A program made the translations under genes and the position numbers. The notes below the pieces were generated by a model. That model saw only the letters and a list, made by a program, of their open reading frames with translations, searched no databases and had not been told where the DNA came from. A stretch of DNA of 64,000 nt. It comes from Loktanella sp. D2R18. GTDB taxonomy: Bacteria > Pseudomonadota > Alphaproteobacteria > Rhodobacterales > Rhodobacteraceae. This document shows, in pieces, positions 53,262 through 62,217 of the stretch; position 1 is the stretch's first letter, and each line of letters begins with the position of its first letter. The stretch is taken from NCBI RefSeq assembly GCF_003318235.1, contig NZ_QOCG01000006.1, positions 186,001 to 250,000 of the forward strand. Reading direction: 5' to 3'.

Positions 53262-55259
53262 ATGTTTAAGAAAATCCTTATTGCGAACCGTGGTGAAATT
53301 GCCTGTCGGGTTATTAAGACTGCCCGCAAGATGGGGATCAAAACGGTTGCAATCTATTCTGACGCTGACCGCAATGCGCTGCATGTGAAAATGGCCGACG
53401 AGGCCGTGCACATAGGCCCGTCCCCCGCGAACCAATCTTACATCGTCATCGACAAGGTGATGGATGCCATCAAACAAACGGGTGCCGAAGCAGTGCACCC
53501 GGGCTATGGGTTCCTATCTGAGAACGCGAAATTCGCCGAAGCACTGGCCGCAGCGGGCGTCGCCTTTATCGGGCCACCAAAAGGCGCGATTGAGAAGATG
53601 GGCGACAAAATCACGTCCAAGAAAATCGCCCAAGACGCTGACGTGTCCACCGTACCGGGCTACATGGGGCTGATTGAAGACGCCGAAGAAGCGGTCAAGA
53701 TTTCCAACGAAGTCGGCTATCCGGTCATGATCAAAGCATCAGCCGGTGGTGGCGGGAAGGGCATGCGCATCGCGTGGAACGATCAAGAGGCCCGCGAGGG
53801 GTTCCAATCATCCAAGAACGAGGCAGCCAATTCTTTTGGCGATGACCGGATTTTCATCGAAAAATTTGTCACCCAACCCCGCCACATCGAAATTCAGGTC
53901 TTGGCCGATGGGCATGGCAATGCCGTCTATCTGCATGAACGTGAATGTTCGATCCAGCGCCGCAACCAAAAAGTTGTTGAAGAGGCTCCGAGCCCCTTCT
54001 TGGACGAGGCCACTCGCAAGGCGATGGGTGAACAATCTGTCGCGCTCGCGCAGGCTGTTGGCTACACCAGCGCAGGCACCGTCGAATTCATCGTGGATGG
54101 CGACCGCAACTTTTACTTCTTGGAGATGAACACCCGTTTGCAGGTGGAACACCCTGTGACCGAATTGATCACGGGCGTTGATCTGGTTGAACAGATGATC
54201 CGCGTGGCCGCAGGTGAAAAACTGCCTTTTGCCCAAGGTGATTTGAAAATCAACGGTTGGGCGATGGAAAGCCGGCTTTACGCCGAAGACCCCTATCGCA
54301 ACTTCTTGCCGTCTATTGGCCGTTTGACCCGCTACCGTCCGCCTGCCGAAGAAGCGTTTGAAAACCGCGCCGTACGTAATGACACCGGCGTTGTCGAAGG
54401 CGGCGAGATCAGCATGTACTATGATCCAATGATCGCAAAGCTATGTACATGGGCACCAGACCGCGCCACGGCGATTGAAGAAATGCGTCTGGCGCTTGAT
54501 GGGTTTGAGCTCGAAGGTATTGGTCATAACCTCCCGTTTTTGGCGGCCGTATATGACCACCCGAAATTCACCAGCGGCAACATGACCACCGCATTTATCG
54601 AGGAAGAATTCCCCGATGGGTTCGACGGTGTGACGCTGGACGACGACACTTGCGTGCGCATTGCGGCTGCGGCCTCGGCGATGCACCGGGTTGGTGAAAT
54701 TCGACGCACCCGTATTTCTGGCACAATGGGGAACCATGAGCGCCGGGTTGGGACCGATTGGGTCGTGAACTTACAAGGCGCGTCGCACGCGGTGACAATT
54801 GATGCCGATCAAAACGGTGCGAACGTCATCATCGGAGATAACACGTTGCGCGTTGAAAGCGATTGGACACCGGGTGATCCGCTTGCGCGTTTGTCCGTCG
54901 ATGGTACACCGCTGGTGATGAAAGTTGCAAAGATTTCAGGCGGTTTCCGCGTGCGGTACCGTGGGGCCGACATTAAGGTCCACGTGCGCAGCCCGCGTCA
55001 GGCCGAACTGGCCGAACTGATGCCCGAAAAGATGCCGCCGGATACGTCGAAATTCTTGCTCTGCCCGATGCCGGGATTAATCGTCAAAGTCGACGTACAA
55101 GCTGGTGATGAAATCCAAGAGGGCCAAGCGCTTTGCACCGTGGAAGCGATGAAAATGGAAAACATCCTGCGCGCAGAACGCAAAGGCGTGGTCAAGAAAA
55201 TCAACGCGGCGGCTGGTGACAGCCTCGCGGTTGACGAAGTGATCATGGAGTTCGAATAA
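53262..55259 (+). CDS. pccA: Propionyl-CoA carboxylase alpha subunit (biotin carboxylase)
   Basis: This 665-residue protein has a biotin carboxylase part (about 1-450; ILIANRGEIACRVI start, ATP-loop SAGGGGKGMR near 163, HERECSIQRRNQK near 225, ENTRLQVEHPVTE-like run near 285), a linking domain and a C-terminal biotinyl domain (about 590-665) with the biotin Lys in VEAMKMEN near 632. It carboxylates biotin and pairs with PccB. ATG 53262 is the family start. No standard ribosome site is clear because a terminator lies just upstream; expression may need read-through or a hidden promoter. Confidence 0.95.
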   Translation: MFKKILIANRGEIACRVIKTARKMGIKTVAIYSDADRNALHVKMADEAVHIGPSPANQSYIVIDKVMDAIKQTGAEAVHPGYGFLSENAKFAEALAAAGVAFIGPPKGAIEKMGDKITSKKIAQDADVSTVPGYMGLIEDAEEAVKISNEVGYPVMIKASAGGGGKGMRIAWNDQEAREGFQSSKNEAANSFGDDRIFIEKFVTQPRHIEIQVLADGHGNAVYLHERECSIQRRNQKVVEEAPSPFLDEATRKAMGEQSVALAQAVGYTSAGTVEFIVDGDRNFYFLEMNTRLQVEHPVTELITGVDLVEQMIRVAAGEKLPFAQGDLKINGWAMESRLYAEDPYRNFLPSIGRLTRYRPPAEEAFENRAVRNDTGVVEGGEISMYYDPMIAKLCTWAPDRATAIEEMRLALDGFELEGIGHNLPFLAAVYDHPKFTSGNMTTAFIEEEFPDGFDGVTLDDDTCVRIAAAASAMHRVGEIRRTRISGTMGNHERRVGTDWVVNLQGASHAVTIDADQNGANVIIGDNTLRVESDWTPGDPLARLSVDGTPLVMKVAKISGGFRVRYRGADIKVHVRSPRQAELAELMPEKMPPDTSKFLLCPMPGLIVKVDVQAGDEIQEGQALCTVEAMKMENILRAERKGVVKKINAAAGDSLAVDEVIMEFE

Positions 55260-55264
55260 GTGAC

Positions 55265-55738
55265 TTACTGCGCCGATATACGACGTCGATCTTCGACCTC
55301 TTGTTGGCGCAGGGGCATCTTATCGATGGTGCGTGAAATTTCGCGCACATTCCATGCAGACGGTTTACGAAATGAGACGCGCCCGTCCTTGCCCAGCAAG
55401 ACCATCGAATACCCGCGTGGGCGCAGTGCCAAACGCACGGATGTTTGCGCGTCGGGGTCTGTGTCGGTAATGATGATCACATCGCGTTCGGCCAGATCAT
55501 CAAGCCCTAGCGCCAGCAGGTCCATTTGCTGGCGGAAATGCGGGTCATTGGGGCTGTCTGCAAAGACGATCAGCGGCCGCGCAAGCCACTGGAAATCATC
55601 CAGCGTGATGTCGCTGGCATCAAAGATCGCGGTGCGGTCTGCCTCCCAACGCTCTAGCACAGTTTGCTCTTGGGCGGATGTGGCCACACCAAAAACGATG
55701 AACAAGGCGCAAAGCCCAATGTTTGTCAGTAACTTCAT
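55265..55738 (-). CDS. DUF4174 domain protein, exported
   Basis: This 157-residue protein has a signal peptide (KLLTNIGLCALFIVFGVATSA) and a DUF4174 domain (about 45-140), a thioredoxin-like fold with RPLIVFADSPNDPHF, ERDVIIITD and YSMVLLGKDGRVSFRKPS. The catalytic Cys pair of thioredoxins is missing. Function unknown. The ATG at 55738 starts the signal peptide; the frame upstream runs into the mutase gene and is not real. It is divergent from the mutase and convergent with pccA. Confidence 0.82.
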   Translation of the reverse strand: MKLLTNIGLCALFIVFGVATSAQEQTVLERWEADRTAIFDASDITLDDFQWLARPLIVFADSPNDPHFRQQMDLLALGLDDLAERDVIIITDTDPDAQTSVRLALRPRGYSMVLLGKDGRVSFRKPSAWNVREISRTIDKMPLRQQEVEDRRRISAQ

Positions 55739-55791
55739 ACCAATCGATATAGCGCCTGCTTGCCCAAATACTAAGGGCGAAGCGCAAATCA

Positions 55792-55807
55792 GCGAAATAA
55801 ATTTCGC
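55792..55807. promoter_or_regulatory. 16-bp palindrome before the mutase gene
   Basis: GCGAAATAAATTTCGC is a perfect inverted repeat (7-bp arms, AA centre) 19 bases upstream of the methylmalonyl-CoA mutase start, flanked by two GCGCAAA copies. It lies close to the ribosome site, where a repressor or a leader hairpin could act. Confidence 0.4.
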
Positions 55808-55825
55808 GCAAAGCCGGAGGCCACA

Positions 55826-57952
55826 ATGACCGATAAGAAAACGTGGGAACAGATCGCTACCAAAGAACTGCGTGGCAAGCCGCTTGATGCGCTGACATGG
55901 GATACGCTTGAAGGCATCGCCGTCAAACCGCTCTATACGGCTGATGACACGGCCGATCTGCCGCATATGGGCGGCATTCCCGGCCAATCACCATATACGC
56001 GCGGCGTGAAGGCGACGATGTACGCAGGCCGCCCGTGGACGATCCGTCAATACGCAGGGTTTTCGACGGCCGAAGAATCCAATGCGTTTTACCGCAAGGC
56101 GCTTGATGCGGGGCAGCAAGGCGTTTCGGTTGCCTTTGATTTGGCAACGCACCGGGGCTATGACAGTGACCACCCGCGCGTCGAAGGTGATGTCGGCAAG
56201 GCGGGCGTGGCGATTGACAGCGTCGAAGATATGAAGATCCTTTTCGACGGTATCCCGCTTGATAAAGTGTCCGTGTCAATGACAATGAACGGCGCGGTGA
56301 TCCCGATTTTGGCGAATTTCATCGTCGCGGGTCAAGAGCAAGGGCACGATAAGGCGCTGCTTTCGGGGACTATTCAGAACGATATTCTCAAAGAGTTTAT
56401 GGTGCGTAATACCTATGTGTACCCGCCTGAACCTTCGATGAGGATCATTGCGGATATTATCGAATATACCTCAAATGAGATGCCGAAATTCAACTCAATC
56501 TCGATCTCTGGCTATCACATGCAAGAGGCGGGCGCGAACCTTGTGCAAGAACTGGCCTATACCTTGGCGGACGGGCGTGAATATGTGCGCGCTGCGATTG
56601 CGCGGGGTATGGATGTGGATGCCTTTGCTGGCCGTCTGTCGTTCTTCTTTGCCATTGGGATGAACTTCTTCATGGAGGCCGCGAAACTGCGCGCAGCCCG
56701 TCTGCTGTGGTCTAAGATCATGGAAGAATTTGAACCAAAGAATCCCAAATCATCCATGTTGCGCACGCATTGCCAGACCTCTGGCGTGTCACTGCAAGAA
56801 CAAGACCCCTATAACAACGTGATCCGCACAGCTTACGAGGCGATGGCGGCGGCATTGGGCGGGACACAGTCCTTGCATACCAATGCTTTGGACGAAGCAA
56901 TTGCCCTGCCAACCGAATTCAGCGCACGCATCGCTCGCAACACGCAGCTGATTTTGCAAGAAGAAACCGGGATTACCAATGTCGTAGATCCGCTGGCGGG
57001 GTCCTATTACGTCGAAAGCCTGACCAATGAGCTGGCCGAAAAGGCTTGGGCGTTGATCGAAGAAGTCGAAGAAATGGGCGGCATGACCAAAGCCGTCGCA
57101 TCGGGCATGCCAAAGTTGCGGATCGAAGAAACCGCTGCCCGCCGTCAGGCCGATATCGACCGTGGGTCCGAAGTGATCGTTGGCGTGAATAAATACCGTA
57201 AAGACAAAGAAGACCCGATTGATATTTTGGATATCGATAACAACGCCGTCCGCATCGGGCAGGTCAAACGGATCGCCGATACAAAAGCGGCCCGTGATTC
57301 AGATGCTGTTGCCGCTGCATTGGAAGAGTTGACACGGCGTTCTGCCGAAGGTGGTAACCTTCTCGAAGCCGCAATCGAAGCCGCGCGCGCGCGCGCCACA
57401 GTCGGAGAAATCAGCATGGCGATGGAGAAAACATTTGGGCGCCACCGCGCCGAAGTCAAAACCTTGGCGGGTGTCTATGGTGCGGCCTATGAAGGCGATA
57501 AAGGTTTTGCTGAAATTCAACGCAACGTCGAAGATTTCGCCGATGCCGAAGGCCGCCGTCCGCGTATGTTGGTCGTAAAAATGGGCCAAGATGGGCATGA
57601 CCGTGGGGCCAAGGTGATTGCGACCGCTTTCGCGGATATCGGTTTTGATGTGGATGTTGGCCCGCTGTTCCAAACCCCCGCCGAGGCGGCGCAAGATGCC
57701 ATCGACAATGACGTGCATGTTATTGGGATTAGCAGCCAAGCAGCGGGTCACAAGACCCTTGCGCCGCAATTGGTGCAGGCGCTTAAGGATGCCGATGCCG
57801 AAGACATCATCGTGATTTGCGGTGGCGTGATCCCGCAGCAAGACTATCAGTTTCTTTACGATAGCGGCGTCAAAGCCATTTTTGGGCCGGGCACCAATAT
57901 CCCCAAAGCCGCAAGCGAAATTTTGGAATTGCTTTCTGCCGATAAGGGGTAA
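55826..57952 (+). CDS. scpA: Methylmalonyl-CoA mutase
   Basis: This 708-residue B12 enzyme converts (R)-methylmalonyl-CoA to succinyl-CoA. The substrate barrel (about 30-400) has [16 protein letters not shown] near 67 and [21 protein letters not shown] near 184; the C-terminal cobalamin domain (about 570-700) has [11 protein letters not shown] near 590 with the cobalt-binding His. It is the single-chain type. With pccAB it completes the route from propionyl-CoA to the TCA cycle. CCGGAGG at 55814-55820 precedes the ATG. Confidence 0.95.
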   Translation: MTDKKTWEQIATKELRGKPLDALTWDTLEGIAVKPLYTADDTADLPHMGGIPGQSPYTRGVKATMYAGRPWTIRQYAGFSTAEESNAFYRKALDAGQQGVSVAFDLATHRGYDSDHPRVEGDVGKAGVAIDSVEDMKILFDGIPLDKVSVSMTMNGAVIPILANFIVAGQEQGHDKALLSGTIQNDILKEFMVRNTYVYPPEPSMRIIADIIEYTSNEMPKFNSISISGYHMQEAGANLVQELAYTLADGREYVRAAIARGMDVDAFAGRLSFFFAIGMNFFMEAAKLRAARLLWSKIMEEFEPKNPKSSMLRTHCQTSGVSLQEQDPYNNVIRTAYEAMAAALGGTQSLHTNALDEAIALPTEFSARIARNTQLILQEETGITNVVDPLAGSYYVESLTNELAEKAWALIEEVEEMGGMTKAVASGMPKLRIEETAARRQADIDRGSEVIVGVNKYRKDKEDPIDILDIDNNAVRIGQVKRIADTKAARDSDAVAAALEELTRRSAEGGNLLEAAIEAARARATVGEISMAMEKTFGRHRAEVKTLAGVYGAAYEGDKGFAEIQRNVEDFADAEGRRPRMLVVKMGQDGHDRGAKVIATAFADIGFDVDVGPLFQTPAEAAQDAIDNDVHVIGISSQAAGHKTLAPQLVQALKDADAEDIIVICGGVIPQQDYQFLYDSGVKAIFGPGTNIPKAASEILELLSADKG

Positions 57953-57956
57953 ACAG

Positions 57957-58004
57957 GGCAAACCGGTTGTCGCGATAAACCTATCGCGCTACAGCTGGTT
58001 TGCC
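57957..58004 (+). promoter_or_regulatory. Nested hairpin after the mutase gene
   Basis: GGCAAACC (57957-57964) pairs with GGTTTGCC (57997-58004), enclosing a second stem, CGCGATA (57971-57977) with TATCGCG (57982-57988). It begins five bases after the stop. There is no T-run, so it may serve as an mRNA 3' end shield rather than an efficient terminator. Confidence 0.5.
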
Positions 58005-58053
58005 GTTAGGATAGCTGCACAGAGATCTTTGCCTCACAGTGTGGAGTCGCCAA

Positions 58054-59169
58054 ATGGCGTTCATTTCAGAAATACATTTTCGGGGATCAGGTGTCGCGAA
58101 TTCAGGCGAATTCGTTGAAATTACCCTTGGCCCTGATGACGACCCGGACGATTTTGTTGTGTCGGTCTATGACGACGATGGCACGTTGCACACTAATGCG
58201 GGCATCGTAGGGGGCGAAGTGAACCTTGGTACGCTGACCGGTGTGGAACACCCCGACGACCCTGACTTTACGATCTACGTGATTTCTGTAGGGGTGCGAA
58301 ATGCGGCGAGCGACAGTGACGAAGGCAGCGGAATTGCACTGACCAATGTTGATAGCGGCACGGTTCTGTCATTCTATAGTGCTGATAATATCCCCGCGTT
58401 CACGGTGTCCGAAGGTGCTGCCTACATCGCAAGCTTACCCGGTACGGCGACTTCAGAAAGTATTCTTGAGCACACAAATGTCGCCAACGGTGAAAGCTAT
58501 CAGTGGGATATTTTCGGCAACCTTACCTACGCTACGATTGACGATGGCGATTCCGTGCTTTGCATTGAAGGCGGGACGCACGTTTCGACTGATAAGGGCG
58601 ACGTGTGTGCGCAAGACCTTGTCGTGGGTGATAAGGTCTGGACAGCAGACCATGGATTTCAACCGATCCGGTGGATTGGCCAAACGACATTGTCGCCCGA
58701 TGTTATGGCCGAACACCGCGACCAGCAGCCCATTCGGTTCAAGGCGGGGTGCATGGGGGGCGGTTACCCTGCAACAGATCTTATTGTGTCGCGGCAGCAC
58801 CGTATGCTGATCGCCTCGCCCGTTGCACAGCGCATGGTTGACGCAGGAGAGGTCCTTGTGCCCGCCGCAAAGCTCGCTGGGTGCGACGGGGTTGATGTGG
58901 TGACCCCAACCGAGGATATCACTTATGTACATATCTTATGCGACCAGCACGAACTGATTTCGGCGAATGGCGCGCTTGTCGAAACCCTTTTGCTGACGTC
59001 CTACGTGAAAGGCATCGCTGGAGGAGGAGGGGCAATGAAGAGTGTTTGCACGCCTATCACCACCGCCCGCCCTGTCGTTGACGGTAAGAAAGCCAAACAG
59101 CTTCTAGCGCGCATCACTAAAAACAAGCGACCACTCTATGAGCCGGAGAAAATCGCGCGTCACGCCTGA
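58054..59169 (+). CDS. Hint-domain protein
   Basis: This 371-residue protein has an acidic N-terminal domain (about 1-165; FRGSGVANSGEFVEITLG, resembling repeats seen in secreted roseobacter proteins) and a Hint_2 domain (about 172-330) with LCIEGGTHVSTDKGDV, DLVVGDKVWTADHGFQPIRWIG and HELISANGALVETL. Hint domains can cut themselves at the first Cys, as in hedgehog and inteins; Cys172 is kept. No signal peptide is seen, so type I export is possible. Biological role unknown. ATG 58054 with GGAG at 58042 is preferred to GTG 58039. Confidence 0.83.
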   Translation: MAFISEIHFRGSGVANSGEFVEITLGPDDDPDDFVVSVYDDDGTLHTNAGIVGGEVNLGTLTGVEHPDDPDFTIYVISVGVRNAASDSDEGSGIALTNVDSGTVLSFYSADNIPAFTVSEGAAYIASLPGTATSESILEHTNVANGESYQWDIFGNLTYATIDDGDSVLCIEGGTHVSTDKGDVCAQDLVVGDKVWTADHGFQPIRWIGQTTLSPDVMAEHRDQQPIRFKAGCMGGGYPATDLIVSRQHRMLIASPVAQRMVDAGEVLVPAAKLAGCDGVDVVTPTEDITYVHILCDQHELISANGALVETLLLTSYVKGIAGGGGAMKSVCTPITTARPVVDGKKAKQLLARITKNKRPLYEPEKIARHA

Positions 59170-60341
59170 TCGTCAGCTTCGTCTTTGCCTGATGCGAGCA
59201 TCAATATCGCATAGCCCAAGACACCGGATACCAAAGAGCCTGATAGCACGCCCAAACGGACTTGGTTCATCAGTTCCGGGTCGTCAAAGCTAAGCGAACC
59301 GATAAACAGCGACATCGTAAACCCAATACCTGCAAGGCAGGCGATCCCATAGATATGTGCCCAGCTTGCGCCATGTGGTAGGCGTGCAAACCCTAGTTTG
59401 ACCATCGCAAAGCTGACCCCAAAGACGCCAATTTGCTTGCCAAGGATCAACCCCAACGCAATGCCCAAGGGCAAGGGGGCAAACAGGTCGCTGAATGACA
59501 GCCCCGTCAACACGACACCCGCATTGGCGAAAGCAAAGATCGGTACGATCAAATAGAGCACATAAGGGGTGAGCCCGTGCTCTAGCGCATGAAGGGGGGA
59601 TTTGCCGTAGCGGTCCGTCATCGGAATAAGAAACGCTGTGATCACCCCGGCAAGGGTCGCATGGACGCCAGATTTCAGCACAAAGAACCACATGATCGCG
59701 CCGAGCAAAATTGCCGGAGCAAGGCGGTGGGCGCCGCGTGCGTTCAGGACGATTAGCCCGATCAGCGGCAGGATCGCCAAGAAGAGGTAATCGACCTTAA
59801 GATCAGCGGTATAAAACAGCGCGATAATCACGATGGCCCCAAGATCGTCCAAAATCGCGAGCGTCAGCAAAAACACCTTGAGCGATGCAGGCGCGCGCGT
59901 GCCGACCAAGGCGAGAACGCCAAGGGCAAAGGCAATATCTGTCGCCGCGGGGATCGCCCAACCGTTGATGGTGGCCGCGTTGCCCCAGTTAAAGATGATG
60001 AACACGACCGCTGGCACAATCATCCCGCCCACGGCGGCCATGCCCGGCAAAATCACATCACGTGGGTTTTTTAGTTTCCCTTCTAGAATTTCGCGCTTTA
60101 GCTCGAGCCCGATCAAGAAAAAGAAGATCGCCATCAAACCGTCGTTGATCCATAGGATCGCGGGTTTTTCTAATCCTTCACCATTTACGGTGATGGCCAG
60201 ATAAGCCCCGAGAAAGCGGTCATAGTACGGTGCCAGCGCCGAGTTTGCGACAATAAGCGCCGCAACGGCCGATGCCATCAATAATATACCGCCAAATGCG
60301 TCGTGACGAAAAAAGCGATCGAGCGCGGCGCGAAGTGCCAT
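59160..60341 (-). CDS. nhaA: Na+/H+ antiporter NhaA
   Basis: This 393-residue protein has 11-12 membrane helices and the NhaA site AIPAATDIAFALGVL near 132, followed by the ion-binding Asp pair in LTLAILDDLGAIVIIALFY near 163. It exchanges two protons for one sodium ion and keeps salt and pH balance, which suits a marine host. The C-terminal end is short and Asp-rich. Its end overlaps the Hint gene by 10 bases (convergent). Confidence 0.95.
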   Translation of the reverse strand: MALRAALDRFFRHDAFGGILLMASAVAALIVANSALAPYYDRFLGAYLAITVNGEGLEKPAILWINDGLMAIFFFLIGLELKREILEGKLKNPRDVILPGMAAVGGMIVPAVVFIIFNWGNAATINGWAIPAATDIAFALGVLALVGTRAPASLKVFLLTLAILDDLGAIVIIALFYTADLKVDYLFLAILPLIGLIVLNARGAHRLAPAILLGAIMWFFVLKSGVHATLAGVITAFLIPMTDRYGKSPLHALEHGLTPYVLYLIVPIFAFANAGVVLTGLSFSDLFAPLPLGIALGLILGKQIGVFGVSFAMVKLGFARLPHGASWAHIYGIACLAGIGFTMSLFIGSLSFDDPELMNQVRLGVLSGSLVSGVLGYAILMLASGKDEADDQA

Positions 60342-60430
60342 ATTGGTGTTTCCTGACTAATTTTCTAATATCTGCGTGATCATCTAATAGCTGTTGGGCT
60401 TGCATCAAGAGAAAAATGGGGTTTTCTTGA

Positions 60431-60448
60431 CGTTAATACTTATTAACG
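60431..60448. promoter_or_regulatory. 18-bp perfect palindrome before the VOC gene
   Basis: CGTTAATA (60431-60438) and TATTAACG (60441-60448) are perfect inverted arms around CT. A TTGACG at 60427-60432 overlaps the first arm. The site ends 13 bases before the VOC start codon, ideal for a repressor. Confidence 0.55.
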
Positions 60449-60461
60449 AGTTGGATACACC

Positions 60462-61061
60462 ATGTTTACGCTTGATCATATTGCGGTAGCCGCGACCAAT
60501 TTGCAGCACGGCGTGGATTGGGTGCAGTCTCAACTGGGTGTCACGCTGGAACCCGGTGGGGTTCATCCGCGTTACGGGACCCATAACATGCTACTTGGGC
60601 TGGCAGATGGGCTGTATCTTGAAGTGATCGCAAAAGATCCGGCTTGTGTCGCCGAAGCCGGGCACAGTTGGTTTGGGCTTGATCAATTTGACGGGGCTCC
60701 GCGTGTGGCGAATTGGATTTGTCGGGCTGATGACTTGGCGGCGTATAAGGCGATTTCTGGCCCAGCACAGGCACTGCAACGCGGCGATTTACATTGGGAT
60801 ATCACGGTGCCTGATGACGGTGGTCTGCCTTATGGTGGGGCGTTTCCAACATTGCTGCGCTGGGCAGAGGGCACGGTTCACCCCTCATCGTCGCTTCCGC
60901 AAACGGGATTGAAGCTCGTTGATTTGTGTATCTCAAACCCTTTGGCGCGCGAAATTGGGTGCAAGGTGGCGCTTGATGATCCACGTATTCGCTTTGAAAC
61001 TGGTCTTGTTGGGTTTCGGGCAACGTTTGAAGGGCCCGATGGCACAAAGGTGCTGGGTTGA
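60462..61061 (+). CDS. VOC/glyoxalase-like domain protein
   Basis: This 199-residue protein matches the glyoxalase-like type of the VOC fold: LDHIAVAATNLQHGVDWVQSQLG at the start and HNMLLGLADGLYLEVIAKDP near 45, with Glu/His residues that could hold a metal. Enzymes of this fold include glyoxalases, dioxygenases and resistance proteins; the activity is unknown. No clear ribosome site precedes the ATG. The stop overlaps a TTG start of a GNAT gene (TTGA), so the two are co-translated. Confidence 0.8.
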   Translation: MFTLDHIAVAATNLQHGVDWVQSQLGVTLEPGGVHPRYGTHNMLLGLADGLYLEVIAKDPACVAEAGHSWFGLDQFDGAPRVANWICRADDLAAYKAISGPAQALQRGDLHWDITVPDDGGLPYGGAFPTLLRWAEGTVHPSSSLPQTGLKLVDLCISNPLAREIGCKVALDDPRIRFETGLVGFRATFEGPDGTKVLG

Positions 61062-61525
61062 TCCGTCCGGCAACCGCAGATGACGCTAGCCAAATCGCCG
61101 ATATTTGGAATTTTGCCATTCGTGAAACGACAATTACGTTTAACCCTGACGAAAAATCGGTCGCGGAAGTCGCGTCACTAACCGCTAACGCCTGTTTCGT
61201 TTGGGAACAGGGCGGTCGCATGTTGGGTTTTGCGCGCTATTTTCAGTTTCGCGGTGGGGCCGGGTATCGGTTTACCTGTGAGCATACGATCATGTTGCAC
61301 CCCGACGGGCAGGGGCAGGGCGGGGGGCGGAATTTGATGGCCGCGCTTTGCGCCGATGCCAAAGACGCTGGTATGCATACAATGTTTGCCGGATGCAGTG
61401 CTGAAAATCCCGGTGCTGTGCCATTTCATGCCGCACTTGGGTTCGAAGAGGTTGCAACCCTGAGGCAAGTCGGGTTCAAGTTTGATCGTTGGATCGATTT
61501 GGTATTGATGCAAAAACAGCTCTGA
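61058..61525 (+). CDS. GNAT N-acetyltransferase, phosphinothricin-type
   Basis: This 155-residue GNAT enzyme resembles the Pat/MddA group acting on phosphinothricin or methionine sulfoximine: IRPATADDASQIADIWNFAIRETTITF at the start and the family's EHTIMLHPDGQGQGGGRNLM acetyl-CoA loop near 87-106. The ending FHAALGFEEV is usual. The start is TTG at 61058 inside the VOC stop. It likely acetylates a small amine or amino acid. It continues into a TerB/DnaJ gene after 11 bases. Confidence 0.83.
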   Translation: MIRPATADDASQIADIWNFAIRETTITFNPDEKSVAEVASLTANACFVWEQGGRMLGFARYFQFRGGAGYRFTCEHTIMLHPDGQGQGGGRNLMAALCADAKDAGMHTMFAGCSAENPGAVPFHAALGFEEVATLRQVGFKFDRWIDLVLMQKQL

Positions 61526-61536
61526 AAGGAACGCAT

Positions 61537-62217
61537 ATGTCGATCTGGGCACGTATCGCGGACGCGCTTGCTGCATTGACTGCGGGCGAGGGGCTGACAG
61601 CCGTTTTTGAAAAATTGCGCACGGCACCCGACCGCACGGTTGCCTTTGCGATCGCTGTCATCGCCTTGGGGGCGAAAATGGCGAAGGCAGATGGGCAAGT
61701 GACCCGCGACGAAGTTGTCGCCTTTCGTGAAGTCTTCACGATCCCCCCCGAAGAAGAAGATAACGCGGCAAGGGTGTTCAACCTGTCGCGCCAAGATGTG
61801 GCCGGTTACGAGGCCTACGCGCGCCAAATCAAAGCAATGTTTGCCGATGATGACACACCGTTGTGCCATCTGATGGAGGGGCTGTTTCAAATTGCGATGG
61901 CAGACGGGTTCTACCACCCGAACGAAGATGACTTTTTGCACAATGTCGCAAACATCTTTGGGTTTGACGAACGGCGATTTCGCGGCATTCGTGCGCAATT
62001 TGTGAAGGACGCGGATCGCGACCCATATGACGTGCTTGGGGTTTCCCCTGATGCGTCAATGGATCAAGTGCGCAAAGCTTGGCGCAATTTGGTCCGCGAA
62101 ACCCACCCCGACCAGATGATCGCGCGCGGCGTCCCTCCCGAGGCGGTTAAGCTGGCAGAACGCCGTATGGTTGCCATAAATCGTGCGTGGGAAGACATCC
62201 AAGGCGCACGCGCGTGA
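61537..62217 (+). CDS. TerB-like/DnaJ-domain protein (DjlA-like)
   Basis: This 226-residue protein has a TerB-like helical domain (about 35-150; GAKMAKADGQVTRDEV and EGLFQIAMADGFYHPNEDDFL, with acidic metal-binding turns) and a C-terminal J-domain (about 160-224; DPYDVLGVSPDASMDQVRKAW, with HPD in RETHPDQM). The HPD allows DnaK stimulation. E. coli DjlA also has an N-terminal membrane helix; here the start is soluble or weakly amphipathic. It is the second link in this window to the Ter stress family. It overlaps the next gene by four bases (GTGA). Confidence 0.88.
   Translation: MSIWARIADALAALTAGEGLTAVFEKLRTAPDRTVAFAIAVIALGAKMAKADGQVTRDEVVAFREVFTIPPEEEDNAARVFNLSRQDVAGYEAYARQIKAMFADDDTPLCHLMEGLFQIAMADGFYHPNEDDFLHNVANIFGFDERRFRGIRAQFVKDADRDPYDVLGVSPDASMDQVRKAWRNLVRETHPDQMIARGVPPEAVKLAERRMVAINRAWEDIQGARA

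Noticed and set aside
57299-57961. 220-codon minus-strand frame inside the mutase gene
   Set aside because: Shadow of the cobalamin domain coding strand; no support.
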